64,000 nucleotides of DNA, taken from positions 1 to 64,000 of the forward strand of contig JANWVM010000002.1 in the NCBI GenBank assembly GCA_025056115.1, written 5' to 3'. This document shows, piece by piece, positions 26,211 to 35,259 of the stretch (its first letter is position 1; each line of letters opens with the position of its first letter). A model generated the notes under the pieces. That model saw nothing but the letters and a program-made list of their open reading frames with translations, was not told the DNA's origin and ran no database searches. Source of the stretch: Gloeomargarita sp. SKYG116. Lineage in GTDB: Bacteria > Cyanobacteriota > Cyanobacteriia > Gloeomargaritales > Gloeomargaritaceae. Made by a program: the position numbers and the translations under genes.

Positions 26211-27436
26211 CGCCAGTAAATTCCTAGATACGCCACTATGAGCGTGAGTAAGGTTAGAGGCAATCCCAACTGAAAATGCGTCCAAAATGACACGGGATAC
26301 CCGGCCCGCCCTGCAGCTTCGACCGTAATCAGATTGGCTACCGCTCCAAATAAGGTTAAATTTCCCGCCAGGGTGGAAGCAGCCGCCAGCAGGAGCCAGC
26401 CTTGGGTATCATCGGGGGCAATGAGTGGGTGGAGTAGCAACACCGTGGGGACATTGGAAATCAAGTTAGAAAGCAGAGTGACAAGGCCCATGAATACCCA
26501 GGTGTGCGTACCTAGGGAAGCTAATGATTGCCAAATCCCCAAATTTCGAGTCGTCTGGGTCAAGATGAATAAACCGGCAAACAATACCAGCAATCCCCAG
26601 TCCACCCACGCCAGTAGTCCTTCGGGATGGTCCCGTCGCCAACACAGGAAAATGGCTGCTGTTACCAGTGCTGCTTCTGCTAGGGGAACGCCTGCCACAA
26701 ACGCGCCAAATAATCCCACGGTGACCAGTACGTGCCCCCAAAACTCCGGCGTTGGCGGTGTTAAGTCTGGCAAGGGGGGGAGCGAAAATCGTTTGCGGGA
26801 GCGCACCTCGGGATAAAACCACCAAATAAGGCCCACGAGTATCCCCAAACCCGCCACAGCTACTGGTGTCATCACCCGCGCAAATTCTCCATAACTGATG
26901 CCAGAAAAAGAACCCACCAGGATGTTTTGGGGATTGCCGCTGATGGTGGCTACTGACCCAATGTTCGTTGCCGCGGCCAAGGCCAGCAGGTAGGGAACCG
27001 GGTTTAACCGCAGCGCTTGGGTCACTTGGATCACCAGAGGGGTCGCCACGAGCGCCAGGGTGTCGTTGAGCAAAAAAGCCGACAGCACGCCCGTCCCACC
27101 GGTGACCCAGAGCAATAATCCCAACGGATGCCGACTGTGGCGAACCAATCCCTGCAACACCCGCGCAAATATCCCCACTTGGCTCAGCGCCCCGTTGACC
27201 ACCATCATGCTTAGTAGAAACACCATGGTTCGTGCATCCATCGCCTGCCACGCCTGGGGAATGCTCATCGCACCAACCCCGACTAGCGCCGCTGCGCCTA
27301 CCAGGGCAATAGTCGGTCGGTTCAAGCCCAGCCCCGGCCATTTTCCTAATGCCAATCCTCCATAGGTGACCAACAGGATGGCAATCGTAAGTACGCTGCT
27401 GAACACCACTAATGCATCTGCGCTGCTCCCGCCCAT
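26207..27436 (-). CDS. Anion or cation antiporter of the ArsB/NhaD superfamily
   Basis: 409 residues, about 11 membrane helices. Contains the IT-superfamily re-entrant motifs: FLLNDTLALVATPLV in the first half and NLISNVPTVLLLHPLI in the second, each with the conserved Asn, and TNIGSVATISGNPQNILVG. Could export arsenite or exchange sodium or another ion; no ars regulator or reductase is near, so the substrate is open. Its start codon lies inside repeat copy 1 of the hicBA flank. Confidence 0.82.
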   Translation of the reverse strand: MGGSSADALVVFSSVLTIAILLVTYGGLALGKWPGLGLNRPTIALVGAAALVGVGAMSIPQAWQAMDARTMVFLLSMMVVNGALSQVGIFARVLQGLVRHSRHPLGLLLWVTGGTGVLSAFLLNDTLALVATPLVIQVTQALRLNPVPYLLALAAATNIGSVATISGNPQNILVGSFSGISYGEFARVMTPVAVAGLGILVGLIWWFYPEVRSRKRFSLPPLPDLTPPTPEFWGHVLVTVGLFGAFVAGVPLAEAALVTAAIFLCWRRDHPEGLLAWVDWGLLVLFAGLFILTQTTRNLGIWQSLASLGTHTWVFMGLVTLLSNLISNVPTVLLLHPLIAPDDTQGWLLLAAASTLAGNLTLFGAVANLITVEAAGRAGYPVSFWTHFQLGLPLTLLTLIVAYLGIYWR

Positions 27437-27486
27437 TGTGACACACTCAGCAGTTCGCTATTGTGGAACCAAGTGTTGAGAAATTG
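27427..27486. repeat. Direct repeat copy 1 flanking hicBA
   Basis: Starts TCCCGCCCATTGTGACAC (identical 18 bp to 27935-27952) and stays similar for about 60 bp (CAGCRGTTYGCTAT, then GAGAAAT against AAGAAAT). The first bases carry the start codon of the antiporter gene on the minus strand. Confidence 0.7.
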
Positions 27487-27516
27487 GTTTGGTGGTAGGA
27501 ATTTGAGAGGACAACA

Positions 27517-27723
27517 ATGAAGCGTAAGTTTCGGGCTTATGTTTGGCCAGAAGACCATCTCTGGGTTGCCCAATGCTTAGAGGTGGATGTTGCCAGTCAA
27601 GGAAGCACGGAGGCGGAAGCGCTTCAGAATCTACAAGAGGCCCTGGCGTTGTATTTCGAGCCACCCTTACCAACCCAACCACCTCAGTTACGGGAGATCG
27701 AGGTCGAACTTGGGGTCATTTAG
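27517..27723 (+). CDS. hicB: HicB-type antitoxin
   Basis: 68 residues, the short partial-RNase-H-fold form: KRKFRAYVWPEDHLWVAQCLEVDVASQGSTEAEALQNLQEAL with the characteristic C-L-E then SQGxTxEEAxxNLxEA pattern. It lacks a C-terminal DNA-binding domain, so autoregulation would be weak or need other factors. It precedes hicA, reversing the classic hicAB order, with a 14-bp overlap. Confidence 0.88.
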   Translation: MKRKFRAYVWPEDHLWVAQCLEVDVASQGSTEAEALQNLQEALALYFEPPLPTQPPQLREIEVELGVI

Positions 27724-27904
27724 ACCGCTCCTCTATCGTGAAGTGAAGCGTCGCCTGGAGAAAGCTGGGTTCTACCTGCACTCCCAGCGCGGTAGTCACG
27801 TCAAATTTGTACGGGAAGCAGCAGGCCAGACACGAACAGTTATTGTCCCGGCGCACCGGGAAATTGCCGCTGGCACCCTGCGAAGTATCATACGGCAAGC
27901 ATGA
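27710..27904 (+). CDS. hicA: HicA-type mRNA interferase toxin
   Basis: 64 residues with the dsRBD-like HicA pattern: VKRRLEKAGFYLHSQRGSHVKFV, with the catalytic His in GSH, then RTVIVPAHREIAAGTLRSIIRQA. It cleaves mRNA when free of HicB. TTG at 27710 is the only reasonable start in frame; a later GTG at 27743 would remove the first strand. Confidence 0.85.
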   Translation: MGSFRPLLYREVKRRLEKAGFYLHSQRGSHVKFVREAAGQTRTVIVPAHREIAAGTLRSIIRQA

Positions 27905-27934
27905 CTGACCTGGGATGAGTTTGAATCCCTGTAG

Positions 27935-27992
27935 TCCCGCCCATTGTGACACGCCCAGCGGTTTGCTATATTTGAAAAAGTTTTAAGAAATG
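27935..27992. repeat. Direct repeat copy 2 flanking hicBA
   Basis: Second copy of the 27427 repeat, with a leftover ATGGGCGGGA (minus strand) identical to the first codons of the antiporter gene, now coding for nothing. It lies just upstream of the SDR gene. Confidence 0.7.
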
Positions 27993-28000
27993 TAAAGACC

Positions 28001-28696
28001 ATGCAGGACAAGGTCGTAGTGGTTGTGGGAGCAACTGGGGGCATTGGCCGGGCGGTTGTGCAGCGGTTGCAACCCTTGGGAGCCAAGTTGGTGCTGGCGG
28101 CGCGACGCGGTGAACGGTTGCAGGCGCTGGGAGTGCCAGGGGCGCTGTGCATTCCTACGGACATTACGGTGCCAGCCCAGGTGGAGCAACTTATGTCCCA
28201 AGCCGTTCACACTTTGGGCCGGATTGACGTGCTGGTGAATGCCGCGGGAGCAGGTGTCTTTAAGTCCTGGGACAAGCTAACGCCCGAAGATTTGGCGAGT
28301 CAATTGGCGGTGAATTTGCAAGGGAATTTCTACGCAATGCAGGCGGCGGCCCAGGTGATGAAAACCCAGCGTTCTGGGCACATTTGCAACGTGATTGGCA
28401 TCCTGGGCAAACACACCATGCCGTTGGCGGCGGCTTACTGCGCGTCCAAGTTTGGAGCAGTCGGAGCGACCAAAGTCCTAGCCGATGAATTGCGTCGCTA
28501 CAATATCAAAGTCACGCTGTTTTACTTTGGCGGTGTGGACACCCCCTTCTGGGACAACATCACTCTCAAGGTGGACCGCAGTAAGATGCTCCGGCCCGAA
28601 ACCGCCGCCGATGCGATTGTTTATGCCCTGCAAGTGGAACCTGCGGCTGTGCCCATGGAAGTGAACATTCAACCGGAAAGCCATTTGTTCATTTGA
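28001..28696 (+). CDS. Short-chain dehydrogenase/reductase
   Basis: 231 residues, classical SDR. Cofactor loop GATGGIGRAV (about 10-19), NAAG at about 82-85, catalytic Tyr-Lys in YCASKFG (about 147-153). Basic residues after the second strand (ARRGER) favour NADPH. Substrate unknown. The 3' end overlaps coaE by 8 bp. Confidence 0.88.
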   Translation: MQDKVVVVVGATGGIGRAVVQRLQPLGAKLVLAARRGERLQALGVPGALCIPTDITVPAQVEQLMSQAVHTLGRIDVLVNAAGAGVFKSWDKLTPEDLASQLAVNLQGNFYAMQAAAQVMKTQRSGHICNVIGILGKHTMPLAAAYCASKFGAVGATKVLADELRRYNIKVTLFYFGGVDTPFWDNITLKVDRSKMLRPETAADAIVYALQVEPAAVPMEVNIQPESHLFI

Positions 28697-29264
28697 AGGC
28701 GGCCACACACTGGTCAATTTGTTGGTACAGGTGCGTTAGCGTCCTGGAATTATCTAACAGTCGGTCAGCCCAGAGCATCTTGAGTGGCAGAGGCAATTGG
28801 GCGGTGATGCGAGCGTGCGCCTGGGCCTCGGTCAATTGATTGCGGCTGATGAGCCGTTGGTACTGCTGCTTAGTTGTACACCACACCACCCATACCTGCT
28901 GCACGAGGTCGGTCATGTGGGCCTCGAATAGCAACGGAATGCTATACACCACTGGCCCAGTGGCTGGGGGAATTTGGGCGTAACATTGCCGTACCCAGGG
29001 ATGAATCCAACTTTCTAACCATTGCCGTTCGGCTGGTTCCTCAAAGATACGTTCTCCTAACCAGCGACGATTGATGTGCCCATTGGTCAGCAACACCTGC
29101 GAGCCATAGCGTTGTACCACTGCCTGCCAAGCCGGCGTGCCAGGTGCCAAGGCCAGCCGCGCGTAAATATCGGCATCATAAACAGGAATACCGTAGTGCT
29201 GTTGTAAGTAGGCAGCAACCGTGGATTTACCGCTGGCGATGCCCCCGGTCAGGCCGATGATCAC
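28689..29264 (-). CDS. coaE: Dephospho-CoA kinase
   Basis: 191 residues. Last step of CoA synthesis. Seen: Walker A GLTGGIASGKST (about 4-15), the DAD motif in VYDADIYARL, and the CoA-site region around WVVWCTTKQQYQRLISRN. It is 4 bp downstream of rbcR on the same strand, which suggests co-transcription. Confidence 0.93.
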   Translation of the reverse strand: MIIGLTGGIASGKSTVAAYLQQHYGIPVYDADIYARLALAPGTPAWQAVVQRYGSQVLLTNGHINRRWLGERIFEEPAERQWLESWIHPWVRQCYAQIPPATGPVVYSIPLLFEAHMTDLVQQVWVVWCTTKQQYQRLISRNQLTEAQAHARITAQLPLPLKMLWADRLLDNSRTLTHLYQQIDQCVAAFK

Positions 29265-29268
29265 CCCA

Positions 29269-30231
29269 TCAGGGTTGGACTCCTACGGGGGTTTTCAAGG
29301 CGTCCGGGAGCAGGTTGGGAAACAAAGGCAGGATTTCTCGCACAAAGGTTTCGGCGGCGCGGGATTGGTAGCGATTGGGGTTGGAGACCAGCCAGAGAAT
29401 CCGCCGCAGCACAATGTTTTCAATGCGCACCCGCTGCAATGTCCCCAGTTCCAGTTCTTTGCTGATGGCGGAACTAGACACAAACGCCGCCCCTAAGCCC
29501 GACTGCACAGCATTTTTGATTGCTTCGATGGAATTGAGTTCCATTTCAATGCGGAAACGGCTGGTGTCAATGTCGTACTGGCTCAGGATTTTGTCAATGA
29601 CCTTGCGAATCGTGGATTGAGCCTCCAGAGCGATAAAGCGCAGTTGATACAGTTCGTCGCGGGAAATTACATCGCCCCGACCGCTCAGGTGTTTGGGGGG
29701 CAGGATCAATACGAGTTCGTCTTCGGCAAAGGCCCGCACATCCAGAGAATCCTGCAACTCCGGCGGCACCTCTCCCCCGATGATCGCTAAGTCCAGTTGC
29801 CCGTTAGCGACGCTCCAGCAGGTACGACGGGTGGAATGCACTTGTAATTTCACCGACACCTGGGGATAGCGCTGGCGAAACAGGCCAATCAAGCGCGGCA
29901 TGAGATAGGTGCCGGTGGTTTGGGACGCACCAACGGTCAAGGTGCCCCCTTGCAGGTTCTGCAAATCGTCCAGCGCCCGGCAGGTTTCTTCGCATAGGGC
30001 CAGAATTTTGTCGCCGTAATGCAGCAACAGGTGGCCAGCCTCGGTCAATTGCGCTCGCCGTCCCCCCCGGTCGAACAAAGGTACATTCAACTGCCGTTCC
30101 AGGTTTTGCACTTGTAAACTCACCGCCGGCTGGGATACGTAAAGGCTGTCGGCAGCGCGTTTGAAACTGCCTTCGGCGGCAATCGCCTTCAAGATGCGCA
30201 ACTGGTCAAGGGTGAAAGGTAGCTCGTTCAT
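29269..30231 (-). CDS. rbcR: LysR-type regulator RbcR (Ycf30-like)
   Basis: 320 residues. Winged [23 protein letters not shown], followed by [20 protein letters not shown], then a LysR effector domain. The N-terminus is almost the standard RbcR/Ycf30 sequence; in cyanobacteria and red-lineage plastids RbcR activates rubisco genes. ATG 30231 fits the family start (MNELPFTL); an ATG at 30249 is also in frame. The upstream gap has AT-rich T-N11-A candidates. Confidence 0.88.
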   Translation of the reverse strand: MNELPFTLDQLRILKAIAAEGSFKRAADSLYVSQPAVSLQVQNLERQLNVPLFDRGGRRAQLTEAGHLLLHYGDKILALCEETCRALDDLQNLQGGTLTVGASQTTGTYLMPRLIGLFRQRYPQVSVKLQVHSTRRTCWSVANGQLDLAIIGGEVPPELQDSLDVRAFAEDELVLILPPKHLSGRGDVISRDELYQLRFIALEAQSTIRKVIDKILSQYDIDTSRFRIEMELNSIEAIKNAVQSGLGAAFVSSSAISKELELGTLQRVRIENIVLRRILWLVSNPNRYQSRAAETFVREILPLFPNLLPDALKTPVGVQP

Positions 30232-30341
30232 AGCAGGGGTTAGAGCCAACGTGCTCTCGCGTCAGTAGCTATTAACTATTTTTATATGTACCCGTTCCCT
30301 TCTTTCCCCCGATCATATCGGTAATGGGTTCTTTTTGCGCA

Positions 30342-31100
30342 CTAGAGCCGACCAAAGCGGCGTTGACGTTGTTGAAAAGCCCGTAGGGCCTGGTGAAAGC
30401 ATTCGCGGTCAAAATCCGGCCAGAGGGTGTCTGTAATGTAGAGTTCAGCGTAGGCGACCTGCCATAAGAGAAAGTTACTCAACCGCATTTCCCCGCTAGT
30501 GCGAATCAGTAAATCGGGGTCGCGACTGGCTGCTGTGTACAGGTGCTGGGCAAATTGGGTTTCGTCAATGTCCTCTGGTGCAAGTTCCCCCCGTTGCACC
30601 CGGCGCGCCAAGGTCTGGCAGGCTTGCACGATTTCTTGACGCCCGCCGTAATTGGTCGCGACAGTCAGCCAAACGCGCTCGTGATGGCGGGTTAATTCCA
30701 CTGCCTCGGCAATCTGCGCCTGGAGTCGGGGCGGCAAGGCGGCCAGGTGACCAACAAATTCTAACCGCACCTGCTCGCGGATCAGTTCCTCTAGTTCCTG
30801 GCGCAACACCTGCTCGAACAAGGTCAGGAGAAATTCCACTTCCAGGCCGGGACGACCCCAGTTTTCGGTCGAGAAGGCATAGCAGGTCAGGTGAGGAATC
30901 CCCCAGTCCCGGCAACAGCGCACCAATTCTTTTAACGCCGCTACCCCCTGTTGATGGCCCATAATCCGAGGCAGATGCCGTTTTTGCGCCCAGCGGCCAT
31001 TGCCATCCATGATGACTGCCACATGTTGGGGAAGCCGTTGGGGGTCCAGGTCAGCAGGCAACGTCAGGAGCGACGAATTCCCTTGGTAGTTAGTCATCAT
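30342..31100 (-). CDS. uppS: Isoprenyl transferase (undecaprenyl diphosphate synthase)
   Basis: 252 residues, cis-prenyltransferase making the C55 carrier for peptidoglycan. Seen: [13 protein letters not shown] (catalytic Asp), [12 protein letters not shown], and [24 protein letters not shown]. Follows cdaA by 33 bp, a usual cyanobacterial order. Confidence 0.96.
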   Translation of the reverse strand: MMTNYQGNSSLLTLPADLDPQRLPQHVAVIMDGNGRWAQKRHLPRIMGHQQGVAALKELVRCCRDWGIPHLTCYAFSTENWGRPGLEVEFLLTLFEQVLRQELEELIREQVRLEFVGHLAALPPRLQAQIAEAVELTRHHERVWLTVATNYGGRQEIVQACQTLARRVQRGELAPEDIDETQFAQHLYTAASRDPDLLIRTSGEMRLSNFLLWQVAYAELYITDTLWPDFDRECFHQALRAFQQRQRRFGRL

Positions 31101-31133
31101 ACTGGTCAGCGGCCTCGATGGACTGTATGAGCA

Positions 31134-31793
31134 TCATAGGCGATTTTTCTGTGGTTCCAGATGGGCGCGCAACTGCTCCAGCGTCAGGTCAACCCACAAC
31201 TGTCCCTGCCAGGCCAAGGCCACCTGCCCCGTTTCTTCGGAGACTACAATGGCCCAGCAGTCCGGTTGCTGCTCCGTCACGCCCAGCGCCGCTCGATGTC
31301 GTGTGCCCAATCCAAACGCCAGGGGTTGCGTCGAAATCGGCACGATCACGCCAGCCGCCACCACTAAACCATTGCCAATCACCACCGCGCCATCGTGGAG
31401 GGGACTCAACGGCGACAACAAACTCAGGAGTAACTCCACTGATAATTGGGCTTGGATGGTCACCCCTGGCAAGGTGCTGGGAATGGTCGCCTGGGGGTTC
31501 AACAGCACGAGCAACGCGCCCCAGCGCCGTTGGGTACATTCCGCCACCGTTTGCATCAAGATGTCAACGTCGCTGAGGGGGGGATGCCAATTGGACCGCC
31601 GCCACTGCCACGTCGGCAAAATCCCCACCAGCACGGCCATGAGTCCCAACCCCTGCGCCGTCCATGGTAAATGTTGCGCTTGTGCCAGGAGCGCCAAGGC
31701 AGCGAGCACGGCCACAACCAACCCCTGCGTGTGCAAAAGGAGCGGCAGCAGCGCCAATATCCCCGCCACCAGTAGCGCATCCCAGCGTTCCAT
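31134..31793 (-). CDS. cdaA: Membrane-bound diadenylate cyclase CdaA
   Basis: 219 residues. Makes c-di-AMP from two ATP. Two to three N-terminal membrane helices (about 8-60) and a DAC domain with LHDGAVVIGNG (DGA motif) and GTRHRAALG (RHR motif). ATG 31793 is 1 bp after the upstream stop; the frame continues upstream but is not coding there. c-di-AMP controls potassium, osmotic and night-time survival in cyanobacteria. Confidence 0.93.
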   Translation of the reverse strand: MERWDALLVAGILALLPLLLHTQGLVVAVLAALALLAQAQHLPWTAQGLGLMAVLVGILPTWQWRRSNWHPPLSDVDILMQTVAECTQRRWGALLVLLNPQATIPSTLPGVTIQAQLSVELLLSLLSPLSPLHDGAVVIGNGLVVAAGVIVPISTQPLAFGLGTRHRAALGVTEQQPDCWAIVVSEETGQVALAWQGQLWVDLTLEQLRAHLEPQKNRL

Positions 31794-31794
31794 C

Positions 31795-32379
31795 CTAGCG
31801 GGGGATACAACCAGCACTGAACTTAAATCCCGGCGCCAGCAAGGGCAAAATTTCATCGAGGGCCGCTAGCACTTGGGGCAAATTTTGGGCGTCCGCTTGA
31901 ATTTGCCGGTAAATGGCCATGCCCCGCTGGGCATCCAGGTTGATGTCGCCGGGATAACTCTGGATGAGGTTGATCAAACTCAGGGAATTGTTTTGGATGG
32001 CCTGGGATAATCCCGTTTTCAAGGCTGTGACCCCATCCCCACCGTTGGCTGGCTGGACAAACGTGGCTACCTGCGCCAAAACCAAGTTGCCGACAAAGCT
32101 GTTCACAATCCGGTTGAGATTATCAGGCGACATGGGGACCGATTGGGATAAAAACCGCTGGGCGTCGGCGGGCTTTAATCCCATCAGACCCAGCAGCGTG
32201 GCCAACCGCTCCGATGCCTGGCCCGTCGCCGCTAGAGTTTGTAAATCCTTGACTTCCACGGGGGTGCTAATCGGCCCAAATCGCACCAAAATTCTGTCTG
32301 CTGCCCACACCGGTCCAGCCCACACGCTCACTACCAGACCAACCCCAACCACCATCCGCCGTAACATTGCGCCGACCAT
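31795..32379 (-). CDS. DUF1400-type secreted protein
   Basis: 194 residues. Signal peptide ending GPVWAA, then the cyanobacterial DUF1400 pattern (RILVRFGPISTPVEVKDLQ; LPADAQRFLSQ-like; SLINLIQSYPGDINLD). DUF1400 often precedes an alpha/beta hydrolase domain, absent here. ATG at 32379 or 32367. Adjacent to cdaA with a 1-bp gap, so co-transcribed. Confidence 0.8.
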   Translation of the reverse strand: MVGAMLRRMVVGVGLVVSVWAGPVWAADRILVRFGPISTPVEVKDLQTLAATGQASERLATLLGLMGLKPADAQRFLSQSVPMSPDNLNRIVNSFVGNLVLAQVATFVQPANGGDGVTALKTGLSQAIQNNSLSLINLIQSYPGDINLDAQRGMAIYRQIQADAQNLPQVLAALDEILPLLAPGFKFSAGCIPR

Positions 32380-32517
32380 GACTGTCCTCCCTGAAATGCC
32401 AGAATTTCCATTAGCACTTTACCAGGACTTTTTCTATGTAGGGGGGTTCCTTCCCGAATTTGCCAGGTGCTCCCATCAGCCGGTAAAGTATAACTATTTA
32501 GAATTCTTAACAATCCT

Positions 32518-32727
32518 ATGCAACCACCCATCAACTGTGCTGAAGCCTGCGTCAACGGCTGTGTGCTGGGCGAGGCTTGTCCCCACCGGGAACATCTGGC
32601 GGCGGCCCTCAAGTATGTGGCCGAAACGTCGCTGGACCGGATGGTGGAAGTAGCCCAAGCGAGCGCTCCCCAGCGCATGTTGCGACAGTTGGAGAAGGGA
32701 AATTTGCCGGGGTTCCCGTCTCGCTGA
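32518..32727 (+). CDS. Conserved cyanobacterial small protein with Cys cluster
   Basis: 69 residues. The N-terminus has four cysteines (CAEACVNGCVLGEAC), then a helical ETSLDRMVEVAQ region. Homologues occur in many cyanobacteria without known function; metal or redox binding is a guess. It ends 57 bp before the glycosyltransferase gene. Confidence 0.7.
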   Translation: MQPPINCAEACVNGCVLGEACPHREHLAAALKYVAETSLDRMVEVAQASAPQRMLRQLEKGNLPGFPSR

Positions 32728-32783
32728 AAACCGTTGCCACGCCGTTGCCGTATTGCCATCAGGAACGCAGGGAGTTGGGCGTG

Positions 32784-34979
32784 ATGACACGACGCCAGCG
32801 TTATGGGATTGCGGGTGTACCCTTGGGCCGGTGGCAGTGGCTGTGGATGGGTCTATCAGGACTGGTGGTGGCCTGGGCGCTTGCCGATGGGTTTACCGTG
32901 CCGGTGCGTGAGCCACTGCCGCTGTGGGGAATGGTTCTGTGTCCGGTAGCGGTTTGTTGGGTCATCACCCGTTGTTATCCGCGTCCGGGCAAATGGTCGC
33001 GATTTTGGGTGCTGGCGTTGTTCTTGGTGCTGGCGGGACGCTACCTGCTCTGGCGAGTGCTGGCAACGTTGCGGTGGGAGTCGCTAGGACTGGGGTTATT
33101 TTCAGTGGCCGTGCTGGGGCTGGAGGTATTGGGGTCGGCGGGGGGATGGATTCAGCTGTTTTTGATGGCCCAAACCCGTGACCGGCGTCCAGAAGCAGAG
33201 GTGTACAGCCTGGCTGTTACCGCAGGGCATTACCGTCCCACGGTGGATATCCTGATTCCCACTTACAATGAGCCGGCTTTTGTCCTGAAGCGCACCATCT
33301 TGGGATGCCAAGCGTTGGATTATGAACCCAAAAGAATCTATCTGCTAGACGACACGCGCCGCCCAGAAATTCGTGCCTTGGCCCAGGCGTTGGGTTGTGA
33401 ATACCTCACCCGCCCCGACAACCGGCACGCCAAAGCGGGGAATTTGAACCATGCCCTGGCGCGCACCCGAGGCGAGTTAATTGCCGTGTTTGACGCCGAT
33501 TTTGTGCCAACTCGCAATTTCCTGACTCGCACGGTGGGCTTTTTCCAAAACCCGCGGGTGGCGCTGGTGCAAACTCCCCAAACCTTCTACAACCCTGACC
33601 CGATTGCCCACAACCTGGGCCTGAGCGCAGTGCTGACACCGGAGGAAGAAGTGTTTTACCGGCAAGTGCAGCCGATGCGAGACGGGGTGCAGGGGGTAAC
33701 CTGTTCAGGAACATCGTTTGTGGTGCGGCGGGCGCCCCTGGAAGCCATCGGGGGGTTTGTGACCGAGTCCCTGTGCGAGGACTACTTCACTGGCATCAAG
33801 CTGTCGGCCCTGGGCTACGAGGTGGTTTACCTGGAGGAAAAACTCAGCGCCGGCCTGGCGGCGGAGACGATAGCGGCTCATATCCGGCAACGGCTGCGGT
33901 GGGCGCGGGGAACCGTGCAGGGACTGTTTCTGGATTGCAATCCCCTGACGATTCCGGGGTTGAACTGGCGCCAGCGCTTGGCCCACCTGGAAGGGTTGTT
34001 GCATTGGTTTAGTTGCTGGGCGCGTTTGGGGTTTTTACTGCTGCCGTTGCCGGTAGTGCTTTTCCAGGCGCTGCCGTTGCGGGCAACCCCGAGCGAGGTG
34101 GTCTATTACTTTTTGCCCTACTACCTGGCGCAATTCATTGTCTGGCCCTGGCTGAACCGTCGCAGCCGTGCGGTGGTGTTTGCCGACTTGTATGCCCTGG
34201 TGACCTGCTGGCCCTTGAGCCTGACCCTACTGGCGACCCTGTGGCGTCCCTTTGGTCAGGGCTTTCGCGTCACTCCCAAGGGGCTGTGTAACGAGCGCTA
34301 CGTGGTGAATTGGCAGTTTATCGTGCCGCTGCTGGTCTTGTTGGGAGTGAATTTTGCCGGCTTTGTCTGGTTGATGCATGTCCAAGGTTGGCAGTGGGTT
34401 TGGGTGTGGAGTGTTTACAATTTGCTGATGCTGTGCCTGGCCTGTCTCGCGCTGGTAGACGCACCGCGCCCCTCACCCTACCCCTGGTTCGCGTTACGAC
34501 AACTGGTGCAGTTTCGCCAGGGAACGATGACTGCCTGGGGGATGAGTGAACAGTTATCCGAAACGGGCGCCGTCGTGGTTTTGACCCAAGGACGCTTGCA
34601 CGCCGGACCCGCAACTGTGCATTTTCCCGAAACTGGTATGACCTTGACCGCTCAGGTGCAACCCACGACCGACCGGCGTATAGAACTTCGTTGGACTAAC
34701 GTGACCCTCGCGCAGGAACGCCAACTCATCCCCCTGCTGTTTTGCCGGCCCGGTCAGTGGCAGGAGCAGTATGTACCGGGAGAATGGCGTTCGCTGGGTT
34801 GGTTGTTGCGGGCTTTGCTGGTTAGGGGTACAGGCCGGGAGCATAGGCCTCAATCACCTGACCGCTGTGGGGGTGTTGCACCATCAGATAATCACAGTGG
34901 GGACATTGGGTTTCCAGCCAACCCGATTCCATGTGTAGAAAACGCTGGGCATACTGACCGCAATTGGGACAACGAATAA
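32784..34979 (+). CDS. Cellulose-synthase-like GT2 glycosyltransferase (BcsA type)
   Basis: 731 residues. Processive membrane beta-glucan synthase. Seen: N-terminal helices, DILIPTYNEP, DDTRRPE, DAD in AVFDADFVP, CED (usual TED) in ESLCEDYFTG, QRLRW (QxxRW) in IRQRLRWARG, FRVTPKG, several C-terminal helices, and a degenerate PilZ-like segment (about 575-680) with SETG. No bcsB, bcsZ or other subunit is adjacent. ATG 32784 has AGGGAG upstream. The last 50 residues are unlike the family because they are read antisense to a zinc-ribbon gene. Confidence 0.88.
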   Translation: MTRRQRYGIAGVPLGRWQWLWMGLSGLVVAWALADGFTVPVREPLPLWGMVLCPVAVCWVITRCYPRPGKWSRFWVLALFLVLAGRYLLWRVLATLRWESLGLGLFSVAVLGLEVLGSAGGWIQLFLMAQTRDRRPEAEVYSLAVTAGHYRPTVDILIPTYNEPAFVLKRTILGCQALDYEPKRIYLLDDTRRPEIRALAQALGCEYLTRPDNRHAKAGNLNHALARTRGELIAVFDADFVPTRNFLTRTVGFFQNPRVALVQTPQTFYNPDPIAHNLGLSAVLTPEEEVFYRQVQPMRDGVQGVTCSGTSFVVRRAPLEAIGGFVTESLCEDYFTGIKLSALGYEVVYLEEKLSAGLAAETIAAHIRQRLRWARGTVQGLFLDCNPLTIPGLNWRQRLAHLEGLLHWFSCWARLGFLLLPLPVVLFQALPLRATPSEVVYYFLPYYLAQFIVWPWLNRRSRAVVFADLYALVTCWPLSLTLLATLWRPFGQGFRVTPKGLCNERYVVNWQFIVPLLVLLGVNFAGFVWLMHVQGWQWVWVWSVYNLLMLCLACLALVDAPRPSPYPWFALRQLVQFRQGTMTAWGMSEQLSETGAVVVLTQGRLHAGPATVHFPETGMTLTAQVQPTTDRRIELRWTNVTLAQERQLIPLLFCRPGQWQEQYVPGEWRSLGWLLRALLVRGTGREHRPQSPDRCGGVAPSDNHSGDIGFPANPIPCVENAGHTDRNWDNE

Positions 34980-34992
34980 TGCCTGATTGCAT
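34822..34992 (-). CDS. Small zinc-ribbon protein
   Basis: 56 residues with two CxxC knuckles, CPNC (near residue 8) and CPHC (near 31), spaced as a treble-clef or ribbon zinc site. Similar short proteins are found in cyanobacteria, sometimes labelled PriA-like; no helicase domain is present. ATG 34992 with AGAGGA upstream. The 3' 158 bp overlap the glycosyltransferase 3' end. Confidence 0.75.
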   Translation of the reverse strand: MQSGIIRCPNCGQYAQRFLHMESGWLETQCPHCDYLMVQHPHSGQVIEAYAPGLYP

Positions 34993-35259
34993 TTTTGGTA
35001 ATCCTCTCAAAACGAGTTTATTAACAGTTATCCTTGATCCCCATCATAAACAAATTCAATCAGTTTCTGCTCGCCCTCAATAAATCTTTGAGGATTTGTG
35101 TTCCATAGGGGCAGTGATTTGTCCCACAAAAAATTCTATATTGCACCACAAACACCTCCCCAGTTAACCCATCTTTAAGGGTTTCTTAAGCCAATCGGTG
35201 TGACCGGGGAGTGGGCATAATGGTACACAGTAAGGTGCAGCGGAAGGACAGCAGCGAGG
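34993..35259. other. Intergenic promoter region upstream of khpB
   Basis: 267 bp, AT-rich start. No RNA gene recognised. GGCATAATGG near 35214 may hold the -10 box (CATAAT) of khpB. Confidence 0.35.

Noticed and set aside
26466-27446. 326-codon minus-strand frame over the antiporter
   Set aside because: Low-complexity shadow in another frame of a clear membrane protein gene.
27911-27928. GGGAT-loop-ATCCC followed by AGTCCCGCCCA, looking like a tRNA 3' end
   Set aside because: The loop has 8 bases without the TTC pattern and no acceptor, D-arm or anticodon arm is found upstream.
30285-30335. Hairpin ACCCGTT...AATGGGT with inner CCGAT-CAT-ATCGG between rbcR and uppS
   Set aside because: As a terminator it has a T run only on the plus strand, where no gene reads into it, so I do not call it; it could be an operator.
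31249-31869. 206-codon plus-strand frame opposite cdaA
   Set aside because: Antisense shadow rich in Ser/Thr/Ala/Pro; cdaA has DGA and RHR motifs.
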